Below the pieces are notes generated by a model. That model saw nothing but the letters and a program-made list of their open reading frames with translations. It ran no database searches and was not told the DNA's origin. Position numbers and translations under genes: made by a program. From Luteimicrobium sp049844995 (GTDB taxonomy: Bacteria > Actinomycetota > Actinomycetes > Actinomycetales > Cellulomonadaceae), in contig NZ_JBNCMC010000002.1 in the NCBI RefSeq assembly GCF_049844995.1, positions 124,001 through 188,000 of the forward strand: a stretch of DNA of 64,000 bases. The letters are read 5' to 3'. Of this stretch, positions 15,532 through 25,241 are shown piece after piece (position 1 is the stretch's first letter; each line of letters opens with the position of its first letter).

Positions 15532-18500
15532 ATGACGATGCAGCCGCCTCCCGGGCAGCCCCGCGCCGCCGCCCCCACGGCTCGTGGCCTGTACGACCCC
15601 GCCGCCGAGCACGACGCCTGCGGCGTCGCGTTCGTCGCGACGCTGCGGGGCACGCCCGGACGCGACATCGTCGACGCCGGTCTCACCGCCCTGCTGAACC
15701 TCGACCACCGCGGCGCGGTCGGCGCCGAGGAGAACTCGGGCGACGGCGCGGGCATCCTCACGCAGATCCCCGACGCCTTCGTGCGCGACGTCGTCGCGGC
15801 CGAGCTCCCCCCGCCCGGCTACTACGCGATCGGCACCGCGTTCCTGCCCGTCGGCGACGAGGACGCCACGGCGCGCCGGTTCGAGGAGATCGCCGCGGAG
15901 GAGAAGCTCGACGTCCTCGCGTGGCGCGACGTGCCCGTCACCGCCGACCTCGTCGGCCCGACGGCCCGCGCCTCGATGCCCACGTTCCGCCAGGTCGTCC
16001 TCGCCGACCCCTCGCGCGAGCTCGCCGACGTCGCCCTCGACCGCCGCGCCTACCGGGCGCGCAAGCGCGCCGAGAACGAGCTCGGCCTCTACTTCGCGTC
16101 CCTGTCGGCGCGCACCATCACCTACAAGGGCATGCTCACGACGGCGCAGCTCGAGCCGTTCTTCCCGGACCTGTCCGACCCGCGCTACGCGAGCGAGATC
16201 GCGCTCGTCCACTCGCGCTTCTCCACCAACACGTTCCCGTCGTGGCCGCTCGCGCAGCCGTTCCGCCAGATCGCGCACAACGGTGAGATCAACACGGTCC
16301 GCGGCAACCGGAACTGGATGGCGGCCCGCGAGGGCACGCTCGCGAGCGAGGCGCTCGGCGACCTCGCGCCGCTCCTGCCGGTCTGCTCCGAGGGGTCGAG
16401 CGACTCCGCGAGCTTCGACGAGGTGCTCGAGCTCCTGCACCTGTCGGGCCGCTCGCTCCCGCACGCCGTGCTGATGATGATCCCCGAGGCGTGGGAGAAC
16501 AACGCCGACCTCGACCCCGACCTGCGGTCGTTCTACGAGTACCACGCCGCCCTCATGGAGCCGTGGGACGGGCCGGCGTGCCTCACGTTCACCGACGGCA
16601 CCCTCATCGGCGCCGTGCTCGACCGCAACGGTCTGCGCCCCGGGCGCTACTGGGTCACCGAGGACGGGCTCGTCGTGCTCGCGTCCGAGGCCGGCGTCCT
16701 CGACCTCGACCCGGCGACCGTCGTGCGCAAGGGGCGCCTCGAGCCGGGCCGCATGTTCCTCGTGGACACCCGCCAGGGCCGCATCGTCGAGGACGAGGAG
16801 GTCAAGGCGCAGCTCGCGTCGCAGCGCCCGTACCAGCAGTGGGTCGCCGAGAACTCGGTCTACCTCAAGGACCTCCCGGAGCGTGAGCACGTCGCCCACA
16901 GCCCCGCCTCGGTCCAGCGCCGCCAGCGGACCTTCGGGTACACGCAGGAGGAGCTCAAGGTCATCCTGACGCCGATGGGGGAGACGGGTGCCGAGCCGCT
17001 CGGCGCCATGGGCTCCGACACCCCGATCGCCGTCCTGTCGCAGCGCCCGCGCCTGATCTTCGACTACTTCACGCAGATGTTCGCGCAGGTCACCAACCCG
17101 CCGCTCGACGCCATCCGCGAGGAGCTCGTCACCTCGATCGCCGGCGCGATCGGCCCCGAGCCGAACCTGCTCGTCGACACCCCGCTGCACGCGCGCAAGC
17201 TCGTGCTGCCGTTCCCGGTGCTCGACAACGACCAGCTCGCCAAGATCATCCGCGTCGACCGCGACCCGTCGCTCGAGGGCATCTTCCGGGCCGTCACGGT
17301 CCGCGGCCTGTACAGGGTCGCCGACGGCGGCGCCGGGCTCCTCGCCCGGCTCGAGGAGATCTTCGCCGAGGTCGACGCGCACGTGGCCGCGGGGGCGAGC
17401 TTCATCGTGCTCTCCGACCGCGACTCCACCCAGGAGCTCGCGCCCATCCCGTCGCTGCTGCTCTCGAGCGCGGTGCACCACCACCTGCTGCGCCGTCACA
17501 CGCGCACCCAGGTCTCGCTCGTCGTCGAGGCCGGCGACGTCCGCGAGGTGCACCACGTCGCGCTGCTGATCGGCTTCGGCGCCGCGGCCGTCAACCCCTA
17601 CCTCGCGATGGAGACCGTCGAGGACCTCGCGCGCCGCGGCTACCTGGCCGTCTCTCCCGAGAAGGCCGTCGCCAACCTCATCAAGTCGCTCGGCAAGGGC
17701 GTGCTCAAGGTGATGAGCAAGATGGGCATCTCGACGATCTCGTCCTACCGGGGCGCGCAGGTCTTCGAGGCGCTCGGCCTGTCCCACGAGCTCGTCGACG
17801 ACTACTTCACCGGCACCACCACCCGCCTGGGCGGCGTCGGGCTCGACGTGCTCGCCGCCGAGGTCGCGGCCCGGCACGCCGAGGCGTACCCGGCTTCCGG
17901 CAACCACCAGCCCCACCAGAGCCTCGTGTCGGGCGGGGAGTACCAGTGGCGCCGCGACGGCGAGGAGCACCTGTTCGACCCCGAGACGGTCTTCCGCCTC
18001 CAGCACGCGACCCGCACCCGTCGCTACGACATCTTCCGGCAGTACACCGGCCGCGTGAACGAGCAGTCCCAGCGCCTCATGACGCTGCGCGGCCTGCTCG
18101 AGTTCGCCCCGACGCGGGAGCCCGTCCCGATCGACGAGGTCGAGCCCGTCAGCGAGATCGTCAAGCGCTTCAACACCGGCGCCATGTCGTACGGCTCGAT
18201 CTCTGCCGAGGCGCACGAGACCCTCGCGATCGCGATGAACCGCCTCGGCGGCCGTTCGAACACCGGCGAGGGTGGCGAGGACTCCGAGCGCCTGTACGAC
18301 CCGGAGCGCCGCTCGCGCGTCAAGCAGATCGCGTCGGGCCGGTTCGGCGTCACGAGCGAGTACCTGACGAACGCCGACGACATCCAGATCAAGCTCGCCC
18401 AGGGCGCCAAGCCGGGGGAGGGCGGCCAGCTGCCCGGCCACAAGGTCTACCCGTGGGTCGCGAAGACCCGGCACTCGACGCCCGGCGTCGGTCTCATCTC

Positions 18501-20124
18501 GCCGCCGCCGCACCACGACATCTACTCGATCGAGGACCTCGCGCAGCTCATCCACGACGCGAAGAACGCCAACCCCGTGGCCCGCATCCACGTCAAGCTC
18601 GTCTCCGAGTTCGGCGTCGGCACGGTCGCCGCGGGGGTTTCCAAGGCGCACGCGGACGTCGTCCTGATCTCCGGGCACGACGGCGGCACGGGCGCGAGCC
18701 CGCTGACCTCGCTCAAGCACGCGGGCACCCCGTGGGAGATCGGGCTCGCCGAGACGCAGCAGACCCTCGTGCTCAACGACCTGCGCGACCGGATCGTCGT
18801 CCAGGTCGACGGGCAGATGAAGACGGGGCGCGACGTCGTCGTAGCCGCGCTGCTGGGCGCGGAGGAGTTCGGCTTCGCGACGGCCCCGATGGTCGTGTCG
18901 GGCTGCGTCATGATGCGCGTCTGCCACCTCGACACCTGTCCCGTCGGCGTCGCGACCCAGAACCCCGAGCTCCGCTCCCGCTTCACGGGCAAGCCCGAGT
19001 TCGTCGTGAACTTCTTCGAGTTCATCGCCGAGGAGGTCCGCGAGCTCCTCGCCGCGCTGGGCTACCGCACCATCGAGGAGGCCGTCGGCGACGTCGCGGC
19101 GCTCGACACGCGCAAGGCCGTCGACCACTGGAAGGCAGCCGGGCTCGACCTCGGCCCCGTCCTCGAGGTCCCGGAGCCGCTGCCCGGCTCCGCGCTGCAC
19201 CAGGTCAAGACGCAGGACCACGGCCTCGCGAAGGCGCTCGACAACGAGCTGATCGCGCTTGCCGCCCCGGCGCTCGAGCGCCGCGAGCCGGTCCGGGCCG
19301 CGCTGCCGGTCCGCAACGTGAACCGCACGGTCGGCACCATGCTCGGCCACGAGGTCACCAAGCGCTACGGCGGCGCGGGGCTGCCCGACGACACGATCGA
19401 CGTGACCCTCACGGGCTCCGCCGGCCAGTCGTTCGGCGCGTTCCTGCCGCGCGGCGTGACGCTGCGCCTGTTCGGCGACGCCAACGACTACGTCGGCAAG
19501 GGCCTGTCGGGCGGCCGCATCGTCGTCCGCCAGGACCGTGCGGCGATCCTCACCGGCCAGGCGAACGTCGTCGCCGGGAACGTCATCGGCTACGGCGCGA
19601 CCTCCGGCGAGATCTTCCTGCGGGGCGTGGTGGGCGAGCGCTTCGGCGTCCGCAACTCGGGCGCGACGCTCGTCGTCGAGGGCGTGGGCGACCACGGCTG
19701 CGAGTACATGACCGGCGGAACCGTGCTCGTCCTCGGGCGGACCGGTCGCAACTTCGGCGCCGGGATGTCCGGGGGGTCGGCGTACGTGCTCGACCTGCGC
19801 GAGCCCGCCCTCAACCAGGCGTCGCTCGCCGCGGGCGAGCTCACGCTCGCGTCCCTGGCCGACGACGACCCGGACGTGGCCGAGGACGCCGAGCTCGTCG
19901 TCGGGCTGGTCCGCCGTCACCACGAGGAGACGGGCTCGCCCGCCGCGGCCGAGCTCCTCGAGCAGCTGGCCGCCGACCGCGCGGCCACGCTCGCACGCTT
20001 CACCCGCATCCTGCCGACCGACTACGCCCGCATGCGCCGCGCGCTCGCCGAGGCCGAGGCCCAGGGCCTCGACCCGGCCGCGCCCGGCCAGTGGGAGCAC
20101 ATCCTGGAGGTGGCTCGTGGCTGA
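15532..20124 (+). CDS. gltB: Glutamate synthase large subunit
   Basis: GltB is the large subunit of NADPH-dependent glutamate synthase, which makes two glutamates from glutamine and 2-oxoglutarate. The 1530-residue protein has an N-terminal class II glutaminase domain whose mature Cys nucleophile is in HDACGVAFVA, after a propeptide of about 30 residues. The synthase barrel (about 880-1250) follows, with NTGEGGEDSERL, HDGGTGASPL and the 3Fe-4S cysteines in MRVCHLDTCPVGVATQNPE. A C-terminal beta-helix completes it. Starts at 15532 and 15538 (Met-Thr-Met) are both possible. The gene overlaps gltD by 8 nt. Confidence 0.97.
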   Translation: MTMQPPPGQPRAAAPTARGLYDPAAEHDACGVAFVATLRGTPGRDIVDAGLTALLNLDHRGAVGAEENSGDGAGILTQIPDAFVRDVVAAELPPPGYYAIGTAFLPVGDEDATARRFEEIAAEEKLDVLAWRDVPVTADLVGPTARASMPTFRQVVLADPSRELADVALDRRAYRARKRAENELGLYFASLSARTITYKGMLTTAQLEPFFPDLSDPRYASEIALVHSRFSTNTFPSWPLAQPFRQIAHNGEINTVRGNRNWMAAREGTLASEALGDLAPLLPVCSEGSSDSASFDEVLELLHLSGRSLPHAVLMMIPEAWENNADLDPDLRSFYEYHAALMEPWDGPACLTFTDGTLIGAVLDRNGLRPGRYWVTEDGLVVLASEAGVLDLDPATVVRKGRLEPGRMFLVDTRQGRIVEDEEVKAQLASQRPYQQWVAENSVYLKDLPEREHVAHSPASVQRRQRTFGYTQEELKVILTPMGETGAEPLGAMGSDTPIAVLSQRPRLIFDYFTQMFAQVTNPPLDAIREELVTSIAGAIGPEPNLLVDTPLHARKLVLPFPVLDNDQLAKIIRVDRDPSLEGIFRAVTVRGLYRVADGGAGLLARLEEIFAEVDAHVAAGASFIVLSDRDSTQELAPIPSLLLSSAVHHHLLRRHTRTQVSLVVEAGDVREVHHVALLIGFGAAAVNPYLAMETVEDLARRGYLAVSPEKAVANLIKSLGKGVLKVMSKMGISTISSYRGAQVFEALGLSHELVDDYFTGTTTRLGGVGLDVLAAEVAARHAEAYPASGNHQPHQSLVSGGEYQWRRDGEEHLFDPETVFRLQHATRTRRYDIFRQYTGRVNEQSQRLMTLRGLLEFAPTREPVPIDEVEPVSEIVKRFNTGAMSYGSISAEAHETLAIAMNRLGGRSNTGEGGEDSERLYDPERRSRVKQIASGRFGVTSEYLTNADDIQIKLAQGAKPGEGGQLPGHKVYPWVAKTRHSTPGVGLISPPPHHDIYSIEDLAQLIHDAKNANPVARIHVKLVSEFGVGTVAAGVSKAHADVVLISGHDGGTGASPLTSLKHAGTPWEIGLAETQQTLVLNDLRDRIVVQVDGQMKTGRDVVVAALLGAEEFGFATAPMVVSGCVMMRVCHLDTCPVGVATQNPELRSRFTGKPEFVVNFFEFIAEEVRELLAALGYRTIEEAVGDVAALDTRKAVDHWKAAGLDLGPVLEVPEPLPGSALHQVKTQDHGLAKALDNELIALAAPALERREPVRAALPVRNVNRTVGTMLGHEVTKRYGGAGLPDDTIDVTLTGSAGQSFGAFLPRGVTLRLFGDANDYVGKGLSGGRIVVRQDRAAILTGQANVVAGNVIGYGATSGEIFLRGVVGERFGVRNSGATLVVEGVGDHGCEYMTGGTVLVLGRTGRNFGAGMSGGSAYVLDLREPALNQASLAAGELTLASLADDDPDVAEDAELVVGLVRRHHEETGSPAAAELLEQLAADRAATLARFTRILPTDYARMRRALAEAEAQGLDPAAPGQWEHILEVARG

Positions 20125-21583
20125 CCCGCGAGGATTCCTGAAGGTCCGCGAGCGCGAGCTGCCCGCGAACCGCCCCGTCGAGGTCCGCCTCCGCGACTGG
20201 AAGGACGTCCACGAGCACCGGCAGGAGGGCCAGCCGTTCCTCAAGGAGCAGGCGGGCCGCTGCATGGACTGCGGCGTGCCGTTCTGCCACCAGGGCTGCC
20301 CGCTGGGGAACCTCATCCCCGACTGGAACGACCTGGTGTGGCGCGGGCAGTGGAAGGACGCGATCGACCGCCTCCACGCGACGAACAACTTCCCCGAGTT
20401 CACCGGCCGGGTGTGCCCCGCGCCGTGCGAGTCGGCCTGCGTGCTGGGCATCAACCAGCCCGCGGTGACGATCAAGAACATCGAGGTCTCGATCATCGAC
20501 GAGGCGTTCGAGCGCGGCTACGTCACCCCCCAGGTCCCGCAGCGACTCACCGGCTCGACGGTCGCGGTCGTCGGCTCGGGCCCCGCCGGGCTGGCCGCGG
20601 CGCAGCAGCTCACGCGCGCCGGGCACACGGTCGCGGTCTACGAGCGGGACGACGCGGTCGGCGGCCTGCTCCGCTACGGCATCCCGGACTTCAAGCTCGA
20701 GAAGAAGCACGTCGACCGCCGCATCGCGCAGATGGAGGCCGAGGGCACGCGGTTCCGCACGAACCGCGAGATCGGCCGGGACATCACGTGGGACGGGCTG
20801 CGGCGCCGGTTCGACGCGGTCGTCGTCGCCACGGGCGCGACGGTCCCGCGGGACCTGCCGCTGCCGGGCCGCGAGCTGGACGGGATCCACTTCGCGATGG
20901 ACTTCCTGCACCCCGCGAACGCGGAGGTCGCTGGCAAGGACGCGCCCGACGCCATCTCGGCCGAGGGCAAGCACGTCGTGATCATCGGCGGCGGCGACAC
21001 CGGCTCCGACTGCCTGGGGACCTCCCTGCGGCAGGGCGCGGCCTCCGTGACGACGCTGGCGATCGGCAAGAGGCCGCCCGCCGACCGCCCGGCGAGCCAG
21101 CCCTGGCCGACCGACCCCATCCTGTTCGAGGTGTCGAGCTCGCACGAGGAGGGCGGCGAGCGCGCGTACCTGGCCTCGACCGTGGAGTTCGTCGGCGACG
21201 ACGCGGGCCGCGTGCGCGCCCTCAAGGTCGCCACCACCGAGTACCTGCCCGACGGGCGCCGCGCGCCGACGCCGGGCACCGAGCGCGAGATCCAGGCTGA
21301 CCTCGTCCTCGTCGCGATGGGGTTCACGGGTCCGGAGGCCGACACCCTCGAGGCACAGGGCGGGGTCGCGCTCACGGGCCGCGGCCTCGTGGGCCGCACG
21401 GCCGAGTACGCGACCAACGTCCCCGGCGTGTTCGTCGCCGGCGACGCCGGGCGCGGCCAGTCGCTCATCGTGTGGGCCATCGCCGAGGGGCGTGCCGCCG
21501 CGGCCGCCGTCGACGCGTACCTGCAGGGCGGCACCGAGCTGCCCGCACCGGTCGCCGCGAGCACGGCGGCCCTGCGGGCCTGA
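20117..21583 (+). CDS. gltD: Glutamate synthase small subunit
   Basis: GltD passes electrons from NADPH through FAD and two 4Fe-4S clusters to GltB. The 488-residue protein has N-terminal cluster cysteines in CMDCGVPFCHQGCPLGN and CPAPCESAC, an FAD-binding VVGSGPAGLAAAQQL at about residue 155, an NADPH-binding IIGGGDTGSD, and the C-terminal FAD-contact FVAGDAGRGQSLIVWA. The GTG start overlaps gltB and is preceded by CTGGAGG. The operon is closed by a strong hairpin at 21633. Confidence 0.97.
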   Translation: MADPRGFLKVRERELPANRPVEVRLRDWKDVHEHRQEGQPFLKEQAGRCMDCGVPFCHQGCPLGNLIPDWNDLVWRGQWKDAIDRLHATNNFPEFTGRVCPAPCESACVLGINQPAVTIKNIEVSIIDEAFERGYVTPQVPQRLTGSTVAVVGSGPAGLAAAQQLTRAGHTVAVYERDDAVGGLLRYGIPDFKLEKKHVDRRIAQMEAEGTRFRTNREIGRDITWDGLRRRFDAVVVATGATVPRDLPLPGRELDGIHFAMDFLHPANAEVAGKDAPDAISAEGKHVVIIGGGDTGSDCLGTSLRQGAASVTTLAIGKRPPADRPASQPWPTDPILFEVSSSHEEGGERAYLASTVEFVGDDAGRVRALKVATTEYLPDGRRAPTPGTEREIQADLVLVAMGFTGPEADTLEAQGGVALTGRGLVGRTAEYATNVPGVFVAGDAGRGQSLIVWAIAEGRAAAAAVDAYLQGGTELPAPVAASTAALRA

Positions 21584-21632
21584 GCGACCCCGCCGCCGCA
21601 GGGGGGCGGGGACGACGTAACAACGAACGACG

Positions 21633-21662
21633 GCGGCCACCCACCGGACGGTGGGTGGCCGC
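21633..21662 (+). terminator. gltBD terminator hairpin
   Basis: GCGGCCACCCACC (21633-21645) and GGTGGGTGGCCGC (21650-21662) form a perfect 13-bp stem with a GGAC loop, 50 nt after gltD. There is no U-tract. Confidence 0.75.
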
Positions 21663-21712
21663 TCGACGGGGCGCGGCGCCCTCGGGCGGCGGGCCGGAGA
21701 AGTATCGACAAG

Positions 21713-21718
21713 TAGGCT
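21713..21718 (+). promoter_or_regulatory. -10 element, leaderless pyk
   Basis: TAGGCT lies exactly 6 nt before the pyk ATG. Confidence 0.65.
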
Positions 21719-21724
21719 GGAGCC

Positions 21725-23161
21725 ATGCGCAGAGCAAAGATCGTTGCCACCATCGGACCCGCGACCGAGTCCCCGGAGATGCTCCGGGCGCTCGTCGACG
21801 CAGGGCTCGACGTCGCCCGCATCAACCGGAGCCACGGCAGCCAGGAGGCGCACGAGGCCGTCTACCACGGGGTGCGCGAGGCGGCGAAGGCCTCCGGCCG
21901 CAACGTGGCCGTGCTCGTCGACCTGCAGGGCCCGAAGATCCGCCTCGGCTCCTTCCAGGGCGGCGTCAAGCCGTACCTCAACGAGGGTGACACCTTCGTC
22001 ATCACGACCGACGACGTCGAGGGCACCGCCGAGCGGGTCTCGACCACGTTCAAGGGCCTGACGGGCGACGCCCGCGTCGGCGACCCGCTGCTGATCGACG
22101 ACGGCAAGGTCCAGGTCCGCGTCACCGCGGTCGAGGGCAACGACGTCGTCACGCGCGTCGAGGTCGCTGGCCAGGTCTCGGACCACAAGGGCATCAACCT
22201 CCCGGGCGTCGCGGTCTCCGTCCCCGCACTCTCCGAGAAGGACCGCGAGGACCTGCGCTGGGCGCTGCGCCTCGGCGCCGACCTCATCGCGCTGTCGTTC
22301 GTGCGGAACGCGCAGGACTACGACGACGTCCGCGTGATCATGGACGAGGTGGGGCGCGTCGTCCCCGTCATCGCCAAGATCGAGAAGCCGCAGGCCATCG
22401 AGAACCTCACCGAGATCGTCGACGCGTTCGACGGCATCATGGTCGCCCGCGGCGACCTGGCCGTCGAGGTGCCGCTCGAGCAGGTCCCGATCATGCAGAA
22501 GCGCGCCGTCGAGCTGGCGCGCCGCAACGCGAAGCCGGTCATCGTCGCGACCCAGGTCCTCGAGTCGATGACGAACAACCCGCGCCCGACGCGCGCCGAG
22601 GCGTCCGACTGCGCCAACGCGGTGCTCGACGGCGCCGACGCGGTCATGCTCTCGGGCGAGACGAGCGTGGGCGACTACCCGATCGAGACGGTCCGCACGA
22701 TGGGCCGGATCATCGAGGCGACCGAGGAGCTCGGCCGCGAGCGCATCGCCCCGCTCGGCTCGACGCCCGGGACGCGCGGTGGCGCGATCACCCGCGCTGC
22801 GGCCGAGATCGGCGAGACGCTGAGCGTGAAGTACCTCGTCACGTTCACCCAGTCGGGCGACTCGGCCCGGCGCATGTCGCGCCTGCGGTCGCAGATCCCG
22901 CTGCTCGCGTTCACGCCGGACGAGCACGTGCGCGCCGTCCTCGCGCTCACCTGGGGCGTCCAGGCGTACCAGGTGCCGCCGGTGGCCTCGACCGACGCGA
23001 TGGTCTCGCAGGTCGACCAGACGCTGCAGGCGAACGGCCTGGCCGAGAAGAACGACCTCGTCGTGATGGTCTCCGGCGCGCCGATCGGCGTCTCCGGCAC
23101 GACGAACTCGATCCTCGTGCACAAGATCGGCGACGAGACGGACAACGCCCGCAAGGCGTGA
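21725..23161 (+). CDS. pyk: Pyruvate kinase
   Basis: This is the last glycolytic step: phosphoenolpyruvate and ADP give pyruvate and ATP. The 478-residue protein starts with the family sequence MRRAKIVATIGPATESPEML. It has the active-site signature with catalytic Lys in VIAKIEKPQAIENL, metal ligands in IMVARGDLAVE, and the ATQVLESM and LSGETSVGDYP blocks before a C-terminal allosteric domain. The messenger appears leaderless (TAGGCT 6 nt before ATG). It is insulated by terminators on both sides (21633-21662 and 23175-23228). Confidence 0.97.
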   Translation: MRRAKIVATIGPATESPEMLRALVDAGLDVARINRSHGSQEAHEAVYHGVREAAKASGRNVAVLVDLQGPKIRLGSFQGGVKPYLNEGDTFVITTDDVEGTAERVSTTFKGLTGDARVGDPLLIDDGKVQVRVTAVEGNDVVTRVEVAGQVSDHKGINLPGVAVSVPALSEKDREDLRWALRLGADLIALSFVRNAQDYDDVRVIMDEVGRVVPVIAKIEKPQAIENLTEIVDAFDGIMVARGDLAVEVPLEQVPIMQKRAVELARRNAKPVIVATQVLESMTNNPRPTRAEASDCANAVLDGADAVMLSGETSVGDYPIETVRTMGRIIEATEELGRERIAPLGSTPGTRGGAITRAAAEIGETLSVKYLVTFTQSGDSARRMSRLRSQIPLLAFTPDEHVRAVLALTWGVQAYQVPPVASTDAMVSQVDQTLQANGLAEKNDLVVMVSGAPIGVSGTTNSILVHKIGDETDNARKA

Positions 23162-23174
23162 CACACCCGCTCCT

Positions 23175-23228
23175 GCCTGACGACGACGGCCCGGACCCCC
23201 ACGGGGGTCCGGGCCGTCGTCGTCAGGC
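23175..23228. terminator. 25-bp bidirectional terminator hairpin
   Basis: A perfect 25-bp stem, 23175-23199 with 23204-23228, with a CACG loop, lies between the convergent pyk and pstB genes. Its symmetry would allow it to end both transcripts. Confidence 0.85.
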
Positions 23229-23239
23229 GCTGGGGTCCG

Positions 23240-24238
23240 TCACCCGAACCGGCCGTTCACGTAGTCGGCGGTCCGTGGGTCCGTGGGGTGGGAGAACATG
23301 GCCTCGGTGTCCCCGCGCTCGACGACGAAGCCGGGCGTGCCGGCCTCGGCGAGGAAGAACGCGCACTGCTGGGACACGCGGGCGGCCTGCTGCATGTTGT
23401 GGGTGACGATGACGATCGTCACCTCGGACGACAGCTCGCCGATGGTCTCCTCGATGCGTCGCGTGGAGGTCGGGTCGAGCGCCGAGCACGGCTCGTCCAT
23501 GAGGAGCACCCCCGGCCGCACCGCGAGCGAGCGCGCGATGCACAGCCGCTGCTGCTGGCCGCCCGAGAGCCCACCGCCGGGGGCGCTGAGGCGGTCCTTG
23601 ACCTCGCGCCACAGCCCGGCGCGCGTGAGGGAGACCTCGACGAGCTCCTCGCGCTCCGACCGGTTCGCCTTGACCCCTGTGAGGCCGAGGCCCGCCAGGA
23701 CGTTGTCGTGGATCGACATCGCGGGGAACGGGTTCGGCTTCTGGAAGACCATCCCGATGCGGCGCCGCGCGTCCGTGACGCGCCGCGCCGGGTCGTAGAT
23801 GTCACCGCCGTCGAGCAGGACCTCGCCGGCGAGCGCCGCCGACGGGACGAGCTCGTGCATCCGGTTGAGGATGCGCAGGAAGGTGGACTTGCCGCAGCCG
23901 GAGGGGCCGATGAGGGCGGTCACGCGACCCGCGGGCATGGTCAGGGAGACGCGGTCGAGGACCTTGTGGGTACCGAACCAGGCGGACACCTCGCGGGCCT
24001 CGAGGGTGCTGCGGGTCCCGGGCGGGGCGACGAGGCGGCCGGCGGGGGCGGGACCGACGGTGTCGGCGACGGCACCGAAGATCGCGGCGTCCAGCGTCGT
24101 CGCGACGGGGGCGACGACGGGAGGCAGGACGGCGGTGTCCGCGGCGGAGGCCGCCGTCGGGCCCGGCGTGGCGGCAGTGTTGGTCACGGCCGGAGCGTCC
24201 CGCACGGACGTGGCCGTGGGGTGAACGGCGTCGGTCAC
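23240..24238 (-). CDS. pstB: Phosphate ABC transporter ATPase PstB, N-terminally extended
   Basis: PstB hydrolyses ATP to drive phosphate import through PstC/PstA. The ABC domain (about residues 80-332) has Walker A GPSGCGKST, the Q-loop in VFQKPNPFP, the signature LSGGQQQR and Walker B VLLMDEPCSALDP. The first 75-80 residues are an Ala/Thr/Val/Pro-rich extension not found in the normal 250-260-residue protein. The GTG at 24238 was chosen because it overlaps the stop of the sortase-like gene by four bases and no later ATG or GTG precedes the ABC domain. It is last in the locus, 7 kb from the permease genes, and no phoU follows. Confidence 0.9.
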   Translation of the reverse strand: MTDAVHPTATSVRDAPAVTNTAATPGPTAASAADTAVLPPVVAPVATTLDAAIFGAVADTVGPAPAGRLVAPPGTRSTLEAREVSAWFGTHKVLDRVSLTMPAGRVTALIGPSGCGKSTFLRILNRMHELVPSAALAGEVLLDGGDIYDPARRVTDARRRIGMVFQKPNPFPAMSIHDNVLAGLGLTGVKANRSEREELVEVSLTRAGLWREVKDRLSAPGGGLSGGQQQRLCIARSLAVRPGVLLMDEPCSALDPTSTRRIEETIGELSSEVTIVIVTHNMQQAARVSQQCAFFLAEAGTPGFVVERGDTEAMFSHPTDPRTADYVNGRFG

Positions 24239-25212
24239 AGGAGGTTCGGCAGGAGGACGAACGTCTCCTGCCCCGCGAGGAGAGCGACGAGCAGGAGGAC
24301 CGGCAGGCACACGAGCCAGGCGTGCCAGCGGCCCCACCAGGACGCGAGGAACGTGCGCCCGACGAGCACGAGGACGAGGGCTCCCAGCGCGAGGACGAGC
24401 CACGGCCAGGCCTCGGGGTCGCCCGCGAAGGCGAGCTCGGGCCCGGTGAGCTCCTGGGTGCTGAGGGTGGCGACGGGGGTGGTGAACGGCGTCCCGGCGA
24501 GGGTCGCGTCGACGCGGACGACGTCGTCGGGCAGGAAGGGGGTGCCCGACGCGCTGACGAGGGTGAGCCGGCCTGCTCCGGGCTCGAGGACCCTGGGCAG
24601 GGGCGAGCCTCGGTGCCGCACGTCGGTGACCCGGTAGGTCGCGGTGCCCTGCCCGGTGACGGTGACGATGCGGCTGCCGACGGTGAGCTCGTCGAGGTGG
24701 CGGAACGGGCCGCCGAACGTGGACTGGCGTCCCATGACGACGCTGGCCCCGGCCTGGCCGGGCAGGACGGTGTCGCGGCGGTGCCCGGGCCCGGACAGCA
24801 TGACCTTCGACGTGGTGCCCTCGAGGACGACGTCGTCGACGCCGAGGTCGGGGATGCGGAGGATCGCGACGGCGGTACCGGCGCCGAGGAGCCGGTCGTC
24901 GGCACCGGTCTGGCCGACGGGCGCCGTGCCGTTGGCCAGGTCGGAGCGGTACGAGTCGTAGGCGACGTGCTGGTCGCGGGCCTCGCGCAGCGGCGAGACG
25001 ACCGTGGCCTGGAGCACGAGCCCGAGGAGGAGGGCGGCGACGGCGACCAGCGCCGAGCCGAGCAGGCGCGCCCGTCCCGCGGGCTCGAGACGGGGGAGGG
25101 CGGCGTCGGGGCCGGCGGGGACGCCGTCGGGCGGACGGGTCCCGCCACCGGCGGGAGCCGGGTCGGGGCCGGCAGGCCGGGGTGCCGGGCGCGGCGGGGC
25201 GGGAGCGCTCAT
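24235..25212 (-). CDS. Sortase-fold membrane protein lacking catalytic residues
   Basis: The 325-residue protein has a Pro-rich N-terminus, a membrane helix (about 50-70), an extracytoplasmic sortase-like domain (about 105-240), then two further membrane helices (about 270-290 and 300-322). GPGHRRDTVLPGQAGASVVM, followed by FGGPFRHLDEL, matches the class E/C sortase core. The catalytic His position (family AGHR) reads MGRQ, and the catalytic Cys position (family LTLTTC) reads LTLVSAS. The only Cys in the protein is in the last membrane helix. It should therefore be inactive as a transpeptidase. The ATG follows GAGGA. It is coupled to pstB (GTGA) and sits 85 nt after the PstS-Ig gene, so a role with phosphate-binding proteins is inferred. 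Confidence 0.75.
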   Translation of the reverse strand: MSAPAPPRPAPRPAGPDPAPAGGGTRPPDGVPAGPDAALPRLEPAGRARLLGSALVAVAALLLGLVLQATVVSPLREARDQHVAYDSYRSDLANGTAPVGQTGADDRLLGAGTAVAILRIPDLGVDDVVLEGTTSKVMLSGPGHRRDTVLPGQAGASVVMGRQSTFGGPFRHLDELTVGSRIVTVTGQGTATYRVTDVRHRGSPLPRVLEPGAGRLTLVSASGTPFLPDDVVRVDATLAGTPFTTPVATLSTQELTGPELAFAGDPEAWPWLVLALGALVLVLVGRTFLASWWGRWHAWLVCLPVLLLVALLAGQETFVLLPNLL

Positions 25213-25241
25213 CGGGGTCCTCTGGCGGGCGGGGCGAGTGG

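Noticed and set aside
15181..20496. Minus-strand open frame of 1771 codons opposite gltB
   Set aside because: It is the antisense shadow of gltB/gltD: Arg/Val/Asp-rich with no domain, while gltB has full catalytic motifs.
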